NCBI RefSeq assembly: GCF_004342605.1
Contig: NZ_SLZL01000016.1
Coordinates: 43,822-107,821 of the forward strand
Source of the DNA: Caulobacter sp. BK020
GTDB lineage: Bacteria > Pseudomonadota > Alphaproteobacteria > Caulobacterales > Caulobacteraceae
DNA length: 64,000 bases
Reading direction: 5' to 3'
In this document: piece by piece, positions 62,766 to 64,000 of the stretch
How the letters are laid out: every line of letters begins with the position of its first letter
Position numbering within the stretch: position 1 is the stretch's first letter
Notes under the pieces: generated by a model
What the model was told of the DNA's origin: nothing
Database searches by the model: none
What the model saw: the letters and a program-made list of their open reading frames with translations, nothing else
Program-made: the position numbers and the translations under genes

Positions 62766-63785
62766 TCAAGCCATCGCCTTCAGCGCCGCGCCCAGTTCCT
62801 CGACCATCTCTGGCGTCGTGGCCCAGGAGCACATGAAGCGGGCCGTGCCGTCCAGGAAGCGGTAGACGAACCAGCCCTTGGCCCGCAGGCGCTCCAGGGC
62901 CGCGTCGTCCATATCGACGAACAGGCCGTTGGCCTCGACCGGGTGGCGCAGGGGGAAGGGCATCAGGGCGGCCAGCTTGCGGGCCATGGCGTTGGCGTGG
63001 GCCGCCCGGGCCGCCCAGGCGCCGCCGTCGGCGGTCTCGCCCAGCAGGCCCAGCCAGGGCGCGGCCAGGAACCGGCCCTTGGAGACCAGCTGGCCGGCGT
63101 GCTTGAGGCGGGCGTCGAGGCGCCGGGCCAGGCTGTTGTCCAGGAACACCACGGCCTCGGTCGGGGTCGAGCCGGCCTTGGTCCCGCCGATCACCAGGAT
63201 GTCGACGCCGATCTTCGCCGCCCGCCTGAGGTCGAAGCCCGCCGCCACGGCGTTGGCCAGGCGCGCGCCGTCCAGGTGGACGCCGTAGCCCCGGGCCTTG
63301 GCCGGCGCGATCAGGGCGGCCAGATCGTCGGCGCTGTAGACCGTGCCGTATTCGGTGGCGTTGGTCAGGGACAGGGCGGCGGCCGGCTGGCGGTAGGAGA
63401 CGTCGGGCTCGTTCAGGGCCAGCTCCAGGCCGGGCAGGGCGATCTTTCCCGAAGCGCCCGGCAGGCCGACCAGGCCCACGCCCTGGCCGAAGAAGCCCGG
63501 GGCGCCGGTCTCGTCGGTGCAGATGTGGGCGTGCTCGTGGGCCAAGACCGCCTCGTGCGGCCGGGCCAGGCAGGTCAGGGCGAAGGCGTTGGCGGCCGTG
63601 CCCGAGGCGGTGAACCGCACCTCGGCGTCGGCGTCCAGCAGGGCGCGGATGCGGTCGGCGGCGGCGGCGCTGACGTGGTCGGTCCCATAGCCCGACGCCG
63701 TCCCGGCGTTGGCGGCGACGATCGCCGCGATGACTTCCGGCATGGCCCCGGCGACGTTGTCGGAGGCGAAGTCGTAACGGGCCAT
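62766..63785 (-). CDS. Threonine aldolase family enzyme
   Basis: 339 residues. PLP fold-type I, cleaves L-threonine or allo-threonine to glycine and acetaldehyde (low-specificity type). MARYDFASDNVAGAMPEVIA, GYGTDHVSAAAADRIRALLD, FTASGTAANAFALTCL, HICTDETGAPGFF, HLDGARLANAV, and the PLP lysine in VIGGTKAGSTPTEAVVF. ATG at 63785. Confidence 0.9.
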   Translation of the reverse strand: MARYDFASDNVAGAMPEVIAAIVAANAGTASGYGTDHVSAAAADRIRALLDADAEVRFTASGTAANAFALTCLARPHEAVLAHEHAHICTDETGAPGFFGQGVGLVGLPGASGKIALPGLELALNEPDVSYRQPAAALSLTNATEYGTVYSADDLAALIAPAKARGYGVHLDGARLANAVAAGFDLRRAAKIGVDILVIGGTKAGSTPTEAVVFLDNSLARRLDARLKHAGQLVSKGRFLAAPWLGLLGETADGGAWAARAAHANAMARKLAALMPFPLRHPVEANGLFVDMDDAALERLRAKGWFVYRFLDGTARFMCSWATTPEMVEELGAALKAMA

Positions 63786-63880
63786 GGGCAGGGTCTCGAG
63801 TGGATGGCGGACAGACCGGATGCCATGGCCGGGGCGGGAGCGTCTAGGGCAGGATTGCTCCACTCTCCCCCTCTTTCCTC

Positions 63881-63952
63881 GCCATCCCGGGCCTCGTGCC
63901 CGGGACCCCTTGTATCTGGATCGCGGCTCGAAGGCGTGATGGCTTTGAGCTG
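63881..63952. repeat. CGTCATTCCGGG repeat, copy 4
   Basis: GCCATCCCGGGCCTCGTGCC, then CCCTTGTATCTGGATCG and TGATGGCTTTGAG as in copy 3; truncated before its inverted partner. The stretch from here to 64000 holds no recognised gene. Confidence 0.6.
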
Positions 63953-64000
63953 TGAAGGGACCGGTGGCCACCGGTCCCTTCACGCGGCTCGCGGCGCCCG

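Overview
The window comes from a high-GC (roughly two thirds G+C) alphaproteobacterium, most probably a Caulobacter or close relative. Pointers are the nadA-nadB-nadC block, the fthC/YmdB-type phosphoesterase/yebC neighbourhood, pseudaminic-acid genes of the kind used for flagellin glycosylation in Caulobacter, a MucR/Ros-type regulator, and the many short GC-rich palindromic repeats between genes. No rRNA, tRNA, CRISPR array, phage or insertion sequence was recognised. About 60 protein genes are supported, mostly chromosomal housekeeping genes with small accessory inserts.

Layout. 1-1138: two cysteine-rich proteins of unknown role. 1184-8612: idi, a DUF2306 membrane protein divergent from a membrane-anchored AraC regulator, a polysaccharide deacetylase, a candidate small RNA, a GH27 alpha-galactosidase and a secreted esterase. 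8646-12959: the quinolinate branch of NAD synthesis (nadA, nadB, a Uma2-family gene, nadC), with two palindromic operators upstream of nadA. 13196-18906: hybrid histidine kinase, a dps gene broken by an in-frame TGA, a cell-wall hydrolase lipoprotein, trxB and a small membrane protein. 18994-19468: hicAB-like toxin-antitoxin pair. 19622-27692: pseudaminic acid genes pseI, pseG and a pseF-like gene, interrupted by a KAP NTPase and an SDR, plus two tiny membrane ORFs and an ELM1-family gene. 27765-30083: greA, a glutathione transferase and small genes. 30201-33593: one-polypeptide MmeI-like restriction-modification enzyme. 33647-39337: Dabb protein, carB, an aminotransferase divergent from a MarR regulator with two matching operators. 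39350-41085: parDE, a possible 6S RNA region and a two-gene cassette of unknown function. 41082-47636: fthC, YmdB-like phosphoesterase, a repeat-flanked DUF559 gene, ohr, yebC, MgtC, a nucleoside hydrolase. 47711-53783: MucR-like regulator, SulP transporter with carbonic anhydrase, an OmpR/EnvZ-type two-component system and two exported proteins. 54035-63785: GH127 arabinofuranosidase, argJ, a parvulin lipoprotein, a degenerate resolvase-like protein with an XRE regulator, DUF1579 and DUF2846 proteins, and a threonine aldolase family enzyme.

Connections. The nad genes form one pathway from aspartate to nicotinate mononucleotide. The pse genes cover the last steps of CMP-pseudaminate synthesis (hydrolase, synthase, cytidylyltransferase); the first enzymes are not in the window. 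SulP and carbonic anhydrase overlap by 4 bases and probably act together on bicarbonate. A 16-base motif identical at two places flanks the two-component system and may be its target. The GH27, esterase, GH127 and deacetylase genes fit a scavenger of plant polysaccharides.

The strongest leads for new biology are the small-RNA candidate at 5087-5172, the cysteine-rich pair, the 40263-41085 cassette, the MmeI-like gene with an AT-shifted recognition segment, and several unreported operator palindromes. Start codons were chosen from ribosome-binding sites and signal peptides, and where uncertain this is stated. All family assignments come from reading motifs, not from database searches.
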